Notes: generated by a model not told the origin, from the letters alone. A stretch of DNA of 64,000 nucleotides from Pohlia nutans (GCA_022496805.1 CM040104.1:5493650-5557649), one strand, 5' to 3'; shown: positions 21,150-33,890, counted from the first letter of the stretch. Translations and numbers: made by a program.

Positions 21150-21151
21150 TA

Positions 21152-22020
21152 TATATTGAACTAGAGCTTGAAAACCTCTTTCAACACGTTTGGATATTTT
21201 CAACCAATTTCTAAAAGTTAACGGAATTTTGAAACATGACTGTTATGTAGATTTATAAAACTTCGCCAATGATGTGAATTATTTTTTTAGCAATTATCAA
21301 ATTAGAAAATCCACAACGTACATAAGCATGACTCGAACTTTGAGTTCTACACAACAACGTACATAAGCAATAGTTTAAAATCTTCTATTAGTTGGAGTCC
21401 TAGATTAAAAAACTGACCTCCCATTGTCACGTAAGTATCTCTGGTGTCAAATAGGCGTTACTTGATATCCTTTACGAAATTCCAAAATTCTTGTTCTAGT
21501 GACAAATTGAACTGAGTTTAAATCTCAAGCCAAGACATGCAATTTCACAAGACCACAATACACGAAGCAATTAAGCATATCAACATGATTGAGCCAATAC
21601 ACAGTTCTTTTTATTGCATTATGTTCTTTCTAAGGAAAAAAAAAAACGGAACCTTCTTAAAATTTATATAAAATATTCTTGCTGAAAATTTCCATTGACA
21701 AATTCAACTCCGACACACCCTTCACTCATAAAAAAGAATAAAATAAAAGTGGAATTATAATCAACACTCACCTTTATTGATGTCGTTTGTCATAGCCATA
21801 TCCAGTCCAAAAAATTCGTGTTCACTCCACGATCCCGAGCTCACCATCTTTTAAATGCGCAAAGAACTTGGGACCGTCATTGTCGAATGTCATGAGTTGC
21901 ACTTTGTAAGGCAAAGTTGCTGAGCATGACCTCTTTCACCACGACGACCTTGCATACGACTATGCGGCTGCTCCGTTGTGGCGTAAACTGATTAAGGGTT
22001 TTCGGAGAGGCAGATTAGTT
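21152..22020. other. AT-rich spacer, no gene seen
   Basis: No open frame, RNA gene or strong repeat recognised. Base composition becomes less AT-rich from about 21,790. Confidence 0.5.
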
Positions 22021-22025
22021 GGACA

Positions 22026-22051
22026 CCCACCCGCCCCCCCCCCCCCCCCCC
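22026..22051. repeat. poly-C tract
   Basis: A run of about 18 C interrupted by a single G at its left side, followed by CTCCTAAGACC. It may be length-polymorphic or unreliable in the assembly. Confidence 0.9.
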
Positions 22052-24549
22052 TCCTAAGACCTAAAACACACCGTGAAATCGAATCCTCTCGAAACCTAAA
22101 ACGCGCCCACAAATTGATGGCGATGTGATGATCATGCGTAGAAACAAAACGAAACAATAGATATGAAGATTGAGATGGCAAAGAAGCACTGACATAACAA
22201 TGAAGCAATGTGATGGCCAAGAAGTTATTCGATACCTAGACCCAATGTCTGATATCTATACCCCGATACCTTCCAATTTGTGTGTAGTGTGAATGCGGTT
22301 GTAGATAGGAATCAGAAAGTCTAGTTCAGAAATCAAAGACGATGTGGGACTGCGCTAGTCAATGCCATAGTCTTTGTCCAAAGGACAGAGCCAATAAAAT
22401 AAAATAAAACTTGAATGGGCCTAAATGAACCAACCTCGCCGATAACATGTTGGCTAGCACATGGCCATGCATAGCAAGCGCTGTTGTTCATCGTTTTTAT
22501 TTTTATTTATCTTCTATCTTCCTAGGGTGTTTCGATGGTAGAGGTGTCTTGGTTGGTAAAAAAACAAGTGTATTGTTGTAAAACATTTGCCAATCATAGG
22601 CCATTCTTGCATTAGTACTGTGTCATTTACACTATATAACAATTACATAAAATATTTAAATATATTTAAAACCGAAAATTTCAAAATGTTTGAAATTTTG
22701 TAGGATATTTTATATTATAATAATTATTATATGAAATTATTATATTATTTTTGAAATATTTCTATATACTGTATACTTGTATTGGCTTGGAACAAACAAT
22801 AGATATTGCACATTTGGATGTAAATTCAATTATTAGAATGTTGAAATAATTTATACTAAAACTTTTGACATTGTTTTATACAATAATGAAGCCCCTTTTG
22901 TAAAAATGTTTTTTAAATAGATGCTTGTGGGCCGTCCAAATGGCTCACGAACTATGCTAAAATGTTCATTGTGATAATTTGCAATTTAGGAGTGTTTGTG
23001 GTATTTAGTGTGTCTGTTTTAGCGATTTTCTAGATTTGGTGTATTTTGCATGAGGAGTTTAGAGGTATTTTAGACAATTAACGTGAAATCCGATTGACGT
23101 GCACTTGGTTTGATTTGTTAGGATTTGTTAGTGCAAAGTGTGGAAATTAGAATGCCTAAGATGTTTTGGTTATAACTTTGTTATGGAGTATTGGATGAGT
23201 CATGGTTTTAGTATAGGTTGGCCCAATTGGTAGGGCTTAATAGGAGTTAGTGCCCATGTTGTCATTTTGGAGTGAAAATCACCAAAGTAGTGTGAACAAC
23301 ATTATTTTAGGGTGGAATGCACTATATTGGTGCAAACAACACCAAATTAGTGCATACAATACTAAATTAATGCATTCAACACCAAATTGGTCCTAATAAC
23401 ACCAAGTTGGCGTAGTTACAATAAAATAGTGTAGATTAGGTTAAATGCTTAGGACAAATGAATAGTCGGATGGAAACCGCAAAAATAAAATAAGGCGAAT
23501 GGATGAATTGAAGACAAAGGACTTACGTTTAAATTGAAAGGCAGACTCTTTGCATTCTCTCTCAACATCTATGCGGAGCCTTGATTGTTTTTTGTACTAG
23601 AATTCTTAGGTAGTCAATTTGTTGATTAGATCTAGATTTTTGACACCAAAGAGGAGAGAGAATCAAAACTAGGAACTTTCGTGAGAGTATTGGAACTCTT
23701 TTGTTTTAGGTGTCTACGGAATCTAGAAAAGGAATTTTTGATATAAAGGCGATTTTGTGGGAGATTTTGTGGAAGTGACTGAGCAGTGGTTGAAGAGTCT
23801 CAAGGTGTGGAGGGTGCGGCATTGCAACGGTAAAAGAGAAGACGACTGCGATGAAGAAAAGAAGACGATTAAGAGAAGACAACCACAATCAAGAGAAGAC
23901 GATGACTACGAAGGGGATGGACAAGAGGGCCAGCCATTGCCTTCGGAGCAAAGCGAGAAGAATCCGTGTCTCCCTTTGTGTGATATTATGGAGGGCAGAC
24001 ATGGTGATATAATAGAGGGAGGGCTTGGCCGCCTCCCTCTTCTTGATTTTTTGGCAATTATTGGAAGTGAAAGTCATGATTGTATTTGGTGTGCCTTGTA
24101 GAGATTTTTTATACTTAATTGCAATCCTAATTGCTCTATTTGGTATTTGTGGTTTTTTTTTCTTCTATCTCATTTATTACATTAGTTTGATGATCTTTGT
24201 GGTGAATGTTGCAATTTGATTTGATTGTGGTGTATTTAATGGAAGAAATCCTAGCACACGGTATAGCACGGAAGTGCTTCGAAAATTGCACCGAAGTTCT
24301 TTTCCAAATTAATATATTAGGTTATTTGTGATTGGTCATAATTTTATGTACAAAATTAGGGTTGTGGGCACAACGTGGCAACGTTGTCCAAACCTGCACA
24401 TAAAAACAAAATATTCATTCACATCCCCTTTGCCAACATGTATTTGGTCTATAGTCATTTCGTCACATTGTGTGATGTTTTTGTGCATTATTTGGGTGTA
24501 ATTTGAATGTATGAACATCAATTTGGTACTCGCACTTGTGCTGTCCTTT
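22052..24549. other. spacer without a supported gene
   Basis: Mostly AT-rich sequence. Around 23,280-23,410 a loose repeat of short blocks containing ACACCAAATTGG/ACACCAAATTAG occurs five or six times. A 114-codon frame at 23,757-24,101 starts with GTG and resembles nothing known to me, so I do not call it a gene. The stretch 23,760-24,030 is purine-rich. Confidence 0.45.
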
Positions 24550-24552
24550 TAT

Positions 24553-24796
24553 CACTCTAAGAAAACTTGGTAAAAAAAAAACCCCAGCTGAATTTAGTTG
24601 CCGTTTGTTTGACCTCATTCTACTGCAGTCCCTAAACGACCCCAATGGTATATTACACGCCCCAAAATTTGTAATCTCCCGGCCGCAAATCAAAAAACAA
24701 ACTTCTGCAGTCGTTTAGGGACTGCAGTAGAATGAGGTCAAATGAACTGTAGTTGAATTCAGCTGCAGTTTATTTTTACCAAGTTTTCTCATAGTG
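24553..24796. mobile_element. CACTA-type MITE with TAT target duplication
   Basis: 244 bp, starting CACTCTAAGAAAACTTGG and ending in the inverse of CACTATGAGAAAACTTGG. The arms pair over about 90 bases, including CTCATTCTACTGCAGTCCCT. A 3-bp direct repeat TAT flanks it (24,550-24,552 and 24,797-24,799), as expected for CACTA (CMC) elements. Confidence 0.85.
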
Positions 24797-24799
24797 TAT

Positions 24800-26569
24800 G
24801 CAAGGGTGTGATTTACTTTTTTTGCTATTATTTTGACCAATTTGACCTTGTTTTAGGTACCCGAGATACCTAGAGCAACTACAATTGAATTAGTAGAGTA
24901 TTTTGCTTTTTATTGTGTGTTCTCGATTATCTAGTGTGAACATTGTCATTTTGTGTGTGAGGTTCGCTTGGCCCCCGTGTGCAATCCATTGCCACATTTG
25001 TCCATTTTTTCCGGCCATGGTATTTCCCTTGTGGTTGTATTATTCCGTGATAAAGTTAGAATCTATTGCTTGGAGGTGCCTAGGCTTTGCAACCCCCCGA
25101 GGTCAACCCAACTATTAGGATGCATTGATTGCCGATGCGGTCAAGTGCTCATAATGCTATAATATTGTTATAAATGCCAAAATTTTAAAATCTTCAAGCT
25201 GTAACTACCTATTTTGGTATGCCCTAATGTGAAAACATCCCCGAAGCCTTCTCATGGAGCTGAGTCATGTATGTCTTTGTCCTTCTTCAGTCCATTGGGA
25301 TTCACCGTAGTCAATACTTCCGCTTGAAATCCTCCTAGCATATGGGGGCTAGAGGTTCCTTCAACGTTTAAATGAGGTCTTCAATCTCTTGCCGCATTGT
25401 CACGCTATTGAGAACCCTTGCTGGCAGAGGAGATCCCGACTTGATCCTTAGTCCTCGCCCTCGATTCAAGTGTCCTTTTCTTTGAACATTGTACACTAAA
25501 CTTGGATTTGTATTAAACCCTTAAACCTAAGCGCAAACCTAGGTATGATAATACAATGGTAAAGCAGGGTTGTCTTATTCTACATGTTTTCACCAATGTT
25601 CACAAGGATGTTCGATATATTTGATGTTGAATGTCATATTAGACATGTCACAAGTGTCTTATATGCTAGGCAACTTGAATTAAATATTCCAGAATATTCC
25701 AGAATATCCAAGAAGATTATACAACGTCCAAGTATAATCTAAGAATATGCTTGTTTGACAGACCCGAGGAGGAGTCAATTGTGTGTCTTTGACGTCTTGT
25801 CGAATGGTTAGACATGATAGCACTGCCATAAAAAAGAGTGTACAACTACAATATAGTAGTATGTAGCACCTTTGGTAGAAATCAATTCTAAAAATAAGTG
25901 CCAATTTTTTTGGAAAAGTATTGGCATCTTTTGCCAAATATCTTGTAAACTATAATTCAACATTGCCAAAAAGTTTAAAATTGTTACTTTCCACAGACTA
26001 GGTTTTTACTTAGTTGGGAGGCATTCGTGAATTCAAGTAGTGAGTAGGTGTTGTTCTTGTAATCAAGTTCATTTACATTAGTCCTCAAAGAGTATGGGTT
26101 AAGTAGTAGCAAGACTAGGTGAGGCTTTTGAAATGTGTTTTACACACAGTTTTGGAGTCCAATTGACATAAAATATGTAGTCCTTTAGAATTGCATCCAA
26201 CTAACAAAAGTTGAGAAATCAAGCCTTCTTCGACCTCCAACAAGTTTTGTGTCAAAATAGGTCTTTATACAAAGATGTGAACCAAATAGTGCATCCGTGT
26301 GAAGGTTAAAAAATCAAAATGCATTCCCAACAATTATTCAAAGCTCATTTGTGCATAGAAGATCATCCTTATTGGAATTTTGTTTGATTATGAAAAGTTT
26401 TGAAATCAAGTAATCTTTCACCTCCAACCAATTTTATGTCATCAAAGATTTTATGCAATAACTAAGCATGATATAAAAATGAAGTCTCACTAGGTACTTC
26501 ACTTCAAAGTTCACATATCCCACGTGCATTTTGATACAACTCCATTCCACTTGTATAAAGGACATCATT
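24800..26569. other. spacer without a supported gene
   Basis: Includes a less AT-rich stretch at 25,000-25,470 that could be an old retroelement fragment, but no domain can be read. The rest is AT-rich with a few short TATTCCAGAATATTCC-like repeats near 25,685. Confidence 0.45.
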
Positions 26570-26570
26570 A

Positions 26571-26857
26571 GGAATTTAGGACCCCACGGATTTTAAATGA
26601 TTTCTGTGCGACATCCAATATTTCATGGGTTCATACATTTTTCGCACGGATTCTGCACGGATTTCGAACTAATTCCACACGGATTCAGCACTTTGTTAGA
26701 TAACGAAAAGAGTGAATGTAGAAGCCGTGCAGATTCAGTGCTGAATTAGCGCAAAATCCGTGCGGAATCCGTGCGAAAAATGCACGAACCCATGAAATAT
26801 CGGACTTCGCACGGAAATCGCTAAAAATTAGTGAGGTCCTAAATTCTTGATGATAGC
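26571..26857. mobile_element. foldback MITE with ~95-bp inverted arms
   Basis: The left arm begins AGGAATTTAGGACC and carries ATATTTCATGGGTTC and TTTTTCGCACGGATTC. The right arm is its inverse, ending GGTCCTAAATTCTT. A short loop (about 26,665-26,755) separates them. No coding capacity and no clear target duplication. The repeated CCGTGCGAA/TTCGCACGG blocks give a strong potential hairpin. Confidence 0.85.
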
Positions 26858-26859
26858 AT

Positions 26860-27278
26860 TCTACACTCTCAACTCACATCTTCCTTGTCAACCAATGAAA
26901 TTGAGTTGGACTTGACAACAATCGAATTAATCTTTAAACGTCAAAACAAGCCCCTCGGGCTTTTTCAATCATGAATCTTGCCTCAAAGTTCATTTGTAGT
27001 CGATCAAAGTTCCAAAAAAAAAGCCAGACGGAGAAGACGACCAGACAAGTAAGAATTCCTTCATTTAAAAAAAAAAGTGATAGCAGGCGCACAACACAAT
27101 GTATCAACATGATGTGTCGGAGAGGAGTTCAAAAAGGGCAGTCAATATTCTAGGCAGCGGGGAGCCTAATGATAGCCATGGAATTTCAACAAGTTGATTG
27201 AACGGGTGAGGTGTCTGCACCAAACTACACCTCCTTCATGAACCTGTTAGCCACTCCCACCATGGTCTCCCCATTGCA
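26860..27278. other. spacer left of the LINE, no gene seen
   Basis: No gene or strong repeat recognised up to the left copy of the LINE target duplication. Confidence 0.45.
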
Positions 27279-27291
27279 TGGAGTCTTTGGA
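27279..27291. repeat. left copy of the 13-bp LINE target-site duplication
   Basis: TGGAGTCTTTGGA, identical to 40,037-40,049. It abuts the (TA)n tail of the LINE on the element side. Confidence 0.6.
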
Positions 27292-27539
27292 TATATATAT
27301 AAAGAACTCCGGTCTATGGTAGGACCGGCGTGAATGAAGTGTCTGTTCATCCTACCTTAGGTTCAATGCCCACAGGACAAAGAATCTGGGGTTAGGATTA
27401 CTCGCCTCTCTCAAGGTTAGACACTATAGTAGCCAACAATATGTTTCAGAGGATGTGATGAAATATATATAAAGTATATTGGTTGGGAGAGTGGCGTTGT
27501 AAATTTATGGAGGATCATTATTGGATGGTAATGTTTGGT

Positions 27540-28180
27540 TGTTTTCTATGCGTCGTTTGTAGAGGAGGATGGACATAGCATGATGAATGGCGATGACGTT
27601 TATATCGTTCATGGTACTTTTCATTTGATGTTTAGGGATTTTGAAGGTAGTTTTGAGGATTTTTATTGAGGGGATGTGTGTAGATGCGCGGGCTCCAGCA
27701 GTAATAACTAGTAATGGGGCGACTTTCCATCCTTTGGATGCAATATCGTCTAAGAGAGGATGGTACTTTTGGATTTTGTTAGTGATGGTATCGGGGGAGA
27801 ATCGGTCATTGCAATATGTAAATTCAATGAATTGGATGGTGAGAGATAGATCGGGAGTTGTGGGAGGAACATGTTGGTAGGGGAGACCTTTAATGCATAG
27901 AATGTCAGGTTTGAAACGTGCATTACATTGGCATCGGGGGGTCTCACATGAGCAGGGGAGGAGCCAAGAGGGAACTGTGTTATCCGGGGAGTTGTTTTGG
28001 GAAATACCAGCATTCATGAGTGTGTAGCATCTTGATTTGTTAGAGGAGATGAGGAGTTTTCGCAATGCCCAAACAGCCTTATTATGGCGTTTGGTTCGTA
28101 GGGCATGTATATGGTGATGGTTGCATTTGAGGAGGACGTGTAGCCAAGTATCAGGATCTAGTGAGTTGCATATGGAGCAA
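27540..28180 (-). other. C-terminal CCHC finger and restriction-like endonuclease (REL) of ORF2
   Basis: A C-x2-C-x9-H-x4-C finger (CSICNSLDPDTWLHVLLKC) is followed by KRHNKAVWALRKLL, resembling the RHN motif that follows the finger in R2-type elements. Then come RFKPDIL (PD), IQFIEFTYCNDRF (acidic position) and KIQKYHPLLDDIASKGW with VAPLLVITAGA, the usual K..KY..L...L...G..V tail of REL domains. A second Cys cluster (CSCETPRCQC) precedes RFKPD. The residue after E is Phe-Thr rather than the usual x-K, so the catalytic set must be tested by alignment. Confidence 0.7.
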
Positions 28181-28539
28181 GTAGCAGAGGGGAAGCGTGC
28201 TATGCCAAAGAACAGTTGTTTCCTGGCATTACCCATATATTGTCTAGTGCGAAATTTGAGTAGGCAGGTTTCTTGGGCATCTGAAATGTTTGGGTTGGTC
28301 CAAAATGCATTTGAGAGATGGTTGTCAATATTGTTGTTAGAAACCCATTTGTCTAAGTTGGGAAGTTTTTCGGTGATGGTTTTTAGATTGGTTTCGAGGT
28401 CATGTTTGATTATATATTTTTCAAGGGATCTAATGGGTCCTTTGTCAGGGACCGCTTCCATAGATGGCCAATCAAGTTTTTGGAAAAAGTATGGGGTGGA
28501 GTGTGCAAATTCATGTGGAAGTTCGGCATTCTTGTGGTC

Positions 28540-28985
28540 GAGTGCTCTGCCAGCATTGGCGAGTTTGTCTGCTGTTTCATTGCCTTCTATCTGGGCATGT
28601 GCTCGAACTTTGTAAATATGTGTTGGTTGGGAGCGTTGTTGTAGGAGGTTAACCATTAATGTAAGTATGGTTTTATCTGCATGGTTGTTGTGAAGGGTGG
28701 GGTGCTTGATTTGTGTTTGGAGAAGGTATAGGCAGTTAAGGCAATCTGTAAATATGTAGGCTGGTTCATGTTGGTAATCTGTAGTTAGTAGTAGGAGAGT
28801 ATCGTAAAGAGCCATGAGTTCGGCACGTAGAATGTTTTGGTGGCCATATAGGCGTTTAGAAATTTGGATTTCAGGTTTGAGAGGGTTGTAAATTCCATAT
28901 CCAGCAGTTTCACGGATCCATTCACCAGCACTGTTTTGCTTGGGTGGTTCGAAGGAACCGTCAGTGTAGTAGCTTTGTTGGGGAG
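28540..28985 (-). other. RNase H domain of LINE ORF2
   Basis: The four acidic positions are visible: YYTDGSF (about 28,960-28,975), RAELMALYD (about 28,808-28,834), IFTDCLN (about 28,738-28,758) and GNETADKLANAG (about 28,547-28,582). The HA before the last motif (VRAHAQIEGNE) supports the family. It degrades the RNA strand of the RNA:DNA hybrid. Confidence 0.9.
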
Positions 28986-28989
28986 GGAA

Positions 28990-30690
28990 TTTGAGGGGGA
29001 TGGTGGTGGCGTAGTTAGGGAGGTTGGGTATGGGGAAGGAGGTTGTCATGGGGGGAGGTGGGTATGTGAGGTGATGCCAGCTTTTGTTTGGTTTGACTGG
29101 GGTGTTTGGAGGAGTAGGGGGGGCAGGTTGAAAGGCGGCATGAGCAATGTTTAGAGTAGTAGCGGTATCTTGAAGAGTAGAAATTTGGTTTTGTGTGCCA
29201 AAAGGGGAAGTTTGGTGATGTATGCAAAGAATGTGGGTGGCAAGTGGCTCCAAACGTTTTTTGTGGAGTTCGGGGGGAAGGGTAGGTTCTTCATATGTGA
29301 GAGTGTCAGGTTGGAAGTGGATAATGATATGTGTATCCGGGTAGGGACCAAGGAGAGGGGTGTGGTTTTGGTACCAGTTAATATCGGGAACTGTAAGAAT
29401 GGTAACGTTCGTGGAATCTTGTTGGGCAGCTAAACGGGCCCAATGTATGGCTTGTTGGGTTGCGAGAGCGTTGTGAGGGTGAGCATATCCAATGCCTTGC
29501 CATTTATAGTGGAAGGCTGGGCCAAGAGATCCGAATATTGTATCACGGAGGAAAGGGGAATGGTACATGGTGAGTAGTGTTGAGCAGGTGACTGGGGAAG
29601 AAAAATAGGAGTGGGTGATGCCAAAAGTAGCAATGAGAGAGTTGAGAAGGGTGGAGGGAAGTGTGTGATTGGAAGCTTTAAGGGGATCTGTTTTAGGGAG
29701 TCTATATTTATATCTTTGATAAAGCCATACTACTTCGGTTTCGAAGGATTGGGGAGGGGGGGAAATTGAGTGAGTTTTAGTTTGGGCAATTTTATATTGG
29801 CGCGAGAGCCAATGGAGTCGAGTGACCGGGATGGTAATAAGATGTTTGCCAGATGATTCGTAAATGTGGGTTTGGTCAGTTTGTGTTTGTATGGTTGGTT
29901 GGTTAATTTGTATGTCTTTTGAGGGATTACAGTCTTGTGTGTAAATGTAGGTATGGGGGAGGAAAGTGGGGGCTGGGATATGTCATATATCACGTGTTTG
30001 TATTGAGGTAAAGGATCTTTGGGCAAGAGTGGTATAGTGTTGGTGTTGTATTTTTGTAAAATAGGAGGTAAGGAGGGTAGTGTTGTGGGAGATCACTAGT
30101 GGTAGATTTAGTGGAAAGAGACGGCTTTGTGTGAGCCATTTGGTGTACGAGAGATTGGAGGGAAGTGTCCATTGGCAGAGGTATGTGTCGTATGTTTTAG
30201 AGATGTTATATTTATCTGTGGTTTTGATGGATTTGTGAAGAAGGATAGAGCTGATTGGAAATTCTTGTGGGTTGTTGGGGATGTCGGTAGGGGGGAGGTG
30301 TATTTGAGGAGGAGGTAGTAATTGGGGTGGAGGCACAGGGGGGGATTGTGGGGTGATAGTATGATTTATGGTGTGATATTCGGGCTGTAGGATGCGGGAA
30401 GGTGGATGTGTCTGACATGGATTTGGGCAGGTATTGTTGCAAGCGGGCTGGCAGAGGAGTGTGTAAGCTATATTGAGCGCAGATTTAATTAGTTTGGTGG
30501 GAGTAGCGTGGTAGTGTTTAAAGTCTTGTGGAGTCATGAATTGGTGGCCATTAGGGAGTGTTGGGTGCTTAATTTCGGTGATGTTGTGGAGAAGAAGTTT
30601 GTGTAGTAATTTAATGGAGAGATCAGGGTTAAGGTGTGGAGCTAGAATGGGGACTTGGGTCATCCATGCGTTTTCTAATGGGGTAGAATG
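28990..30690 (-). other. unassigned linker of ORF2 between RT and RNase H
   Basis: About 550 codons, including a well-ordered block (FLRDTIFGSLGPAFHYKW, IGYAHPHNA, ILTVPDINWYQNHTP) that looks like a folded domain but is not recognised. The upstream part is Thr/Pro/His-rich. At least one homopolymer frameshift lies inside (about 29,757). Confidence 0.5.
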
Positions 30691-30979
30691 TAAAAAGAAG
30701 TTTTCATGAAGGTTATTGAGATGGGCGCCACCAGTTGAATGGAGGAGGTGTATTGTTCGGGTGATGGGAGATCTATAGCAATGTTGTGGTGTGATTCGAG
30801 GTACGTTTAATGCTCCGCCGTGTTTAGCGAGGATGTATTGGGTAAGGCCTTTATATATGGTCCCTAGTTTCCCAGTATCGTTCAGGGCAGAGCGGAGTTG
30901 TTCTCCTATACATCGGAGGTAGGCATTTTTTAGGGAGAAGGCTTGGATACCAAACAGTGCATGGAGGAGTTGTGTGATG

Positions 30980-32260
30980 ATATTTGCTGTGCTTTTTGGC
31001 AGACCACATATTTGTTTCTGGGTAGCAATTATTTTCTTGTCTAGTTTTTTAATGGCTGGGAGTGAGTATGGAACTGCATAAAAACTGTAGGCAATGCCAG
31101 CTCAAATGACAGTGTCCAACATGTTGATTTTTTGTTTCATTGTTGTTGGGCAGAGTGTAAGTTGTTTGCATTGTCTGACAAGTTTGGTGGTAGTAGTGTG
31201 TATTTGTAGTTTCCATTTGAGTGATGGAACCAATTGGATCCCGAGGTAAGTGTATGGTTCATTTTGGTGGAGGATTGGAATTGGTTGGTTACGATAGTGT
31301 ATGTTGTGTTCTTGTAGCCAAGATTTAAAGGCATTTGGGTTATGCTTGGATTTGTTTGGACAGCCAGTTACAGCGCATTTTGAGATTCCAAGATCCATGC
31401 CGGCCCATTTGCAGTATTTATCAAGTTTGTTGAGTTGTAGTTGTAGAGAGGGGGCATTGTTTGTGATTATGGCTAAATCATCAGCGTATGCGGCCGTGTT
31501 CAGGGTGACATTGGAGGTTTTGAAAGGATATCCGTTATGGCCTTGTTGGAGCCATCGGAGTAATGGTTCAAGAAATAGGATGAATAAGTATGGGCTAAGA
31601 GTATCTCCTTGGATGGTGCCACGTTGAATTGGGATTGGTTTTGTTTGTCCAAAGTGTGCACCCGTGAAAATGGTGCTGGATTGTGAGTAAATGTTTCCAA
31701 TGAGAGCTACTGAGTCGGTGGGGTATCCGAGGTCTTGAATGATTGCAAGGAGACGGGCATGGTCTATGGAGCCGAATGCATTTTTAAAGTCAATGTAGAG
31801 GAGATATATATCTTTTTGAGAGATATGGGCGTCTTCAAGTGCAGCTGTAAGAGTTTGTAGTTGTCGAGATGTGCAGCGTTCTGCTCGAAAACCTTCTTGG
31901 CTATCATGTAAAATTTGGTGTTTTTCACCATAGGCGGAGGGTATGGATGTGAGGGTGCTAGTGAAGAATTTGTAGATCGTGTTAGCTAGGGCAATGGGTC
32001 TATGGTTGGGAAGGAGGGAGGGGTTGCCTTTTTGTAGAGAAGAATTGTGAGGCTAGTTTTCCAGGATGCTGGGATTTGTTTTTGTTTATAACAATGGGTG
32101 AAGAATAGGAATAGTAGGTGGTGGAAGAGTTCTGGGAGGTGTTTTAGAATACTGTTGGGAATTTTGTCTGGTCCTGGTGTTTTATTGTTAGCAAGGTGTT
32201 TGAGACATAGGTCGTAAGTGTTTCTGTCAAAGTAAGTATGTAGGGGTATGTGTGGGTGTC
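30980..32260 (-). other. reverse transcriptase domain of LINE ORF2
   Basis: Ordered motifs are NKTPGPDKIPNSIL, PNHRPIALANTIYK, SQEGFRAERCTSRQ, YLLYIDFKNAFGSIDH, IQRGTIQGDTLSPYLF, YADDLAIIT (YADD at 31,477-31,488) and YTYLGIQL. These correspond to LINE RT motifs 1-7. A one-base deletion near 32,030 and a TGA at 31,102 interrupt it. Confidence 0.92.
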
Positions 32261-32869
32261 CGCGAGCATCAAGAGTGATGCCACCTATGTCATGCCAAGG
32301 GTATTGGCGTACTCCACAAGTGCATTGTGGGGGATGGGAGGGTAGGAAGTAATAGGTTGGTACGGTTGGTCTATTGCTGATGGATTGTTGGATGTGGATT
32401 TCATTTGCGATATCTTCAGGGTGTGTGAGGATTTTATCAAAACGATCCGTGAGAGAGTCGAGGAGAGGAGTATCTAGATTACGAAAGACTTTGTTGTTGA
32501 TTTTCCTTGGACTTTTTTCATATAGTTGTCTATACTTAGAAATGGCCTTTTTGACACATTCTTTAGTGTATTTAGTAGTAATTTTTCGGGCGGCTTTATT
32601 GGTGGTTTTGGCAAGAGTTGAGAGGTCATTGATCCAATCATCTATGGGGAAATCTGGAGGGGGTGGGGGGGGAATGTGGCTATGAGATTGTAATGTTTGT
32701 AGTATAGGATGGGAGCGCCAATTGGGCGTGTTGTTGACTATGAATATGGTTTTTCAAAGAATGTGGTATAATTTGAGGTGTTTTTTCCAAGGTTTGTGTA
32801 GTTTTTTGGGGAGGTATCCACCTTGCATGGCAGTTCGAGTGGTCAAAGTCGGGAGAGGAGGTGCACTGC

Positions 32870-33890
32870 ATGTACTCTCAATAGTGTTGGAAATTTGTTG
32901 GATGAGTTGGTCCAAGGAGGTACAAGCCATTTGCCATTGTTCGGGTGTTAGATCTGGTTGTGTTAGTGTGGTGGTCAGAGAACTGATTTGTATGGAGTTT
33001 TCTTCTAAAAATTTATGAAGAAAATTTTGGATTTTGTCAGGGGGAATGGGGTTAAGAATTCGTGGAGTTGGGGGTGGGATTGTGGGCATGGGCCGAGCTA
33101 GGAGTGTGTTTTGGGGAAGATGTACTGTGATTGGAAAGTGGTCAGAGTTGAGATCTAAGTCTGGATTGGTGGTGGCAGTGTAGGACAGGTTATTTGGTGT
33201 ATTTGTATAGAAGCCGTCAATGAGGCTGAGTTGGCTATAGTTATAACCACCTTGTCTACTATAGGGAGAGTTAGAGGGGATATATGTAAGTTGTAATTGG
33301 TTAGTGAATTCTTTCCATTGATCGTCTTCTGGTTGTGGGGGGGTATGGCCGGTAGCATTTTGTCGACCGATGAGGGCAATATCTCTATTAAAGTCACCAT
33401 AAAGTATATGTATGTGGTGTGGGTGTTGAAGAATGTGTTGTTCTATGTGTTGTTGAATAAGTGGTATTAGTGGGAGGTCATTTTCATGGGAGGGCATATA
33501 CATGTGAATGAATAGTAGAGGTTTGAGTGGTAGGTTTTTTATTGTGAGGATTTGTAAGTAGGGAGACATGTTAGTTGGAGATGGGAGTTTAGTGATATTA
33601 CCAGGGTAAGCGTATTTGTTGTGAATGAGGGTGAGCATTCCTCCTCTAGTGGGTGTATGGGAATCTTTGTTGTATACAGCGAGTTAAAGAGTGAGTGTTG
33701 CTAAAGAGAAGTTTGTATTGGGGAAAAAGCTTTTGAATGTAGCGAGTAGATTTGTTTGCTGTGAGTTTTGTTTCTTGAATTGCAATTATGGCTGGGGGTT
33801 TTTGTGTGTGGGTAATGAGAGTTTGAATACTAGGAAGGGTTGTGTTAAGTGAGGAGGCATTCCATGAAATAGTATGTGTAGAGGGAGCGG
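32870..33890 (-). other. APE-type endonuclease domain of LINE ORF2
   Basis: SWNASSLN and AIQETKLT (about 33,766-33,790) form the N-terminal metal-binding part. GDFNRDI (33,380-33,399), SLIDGFYTN and LNSDHFPI (about 33,135-33,160) supply the remaining catalytic residues. A TAA near 33,684 splits it. The domain nicks DNA at the insertion site in APE-type LINEs. Confidence 0.88.

Noticed and set aside
23757..24101. 114-codon plus-strand frame with Glu/Asp/Arg-rich middle
   Set aside because: It begins with GTG, has no recognisable motif, and lacks promoter or neighbour support.
27641..31627. Plus-strand frames inside the LINE
   Set aside because: They are shadows of ORF2 on the opposite strand; the domain motifs are all read on the minus strand.
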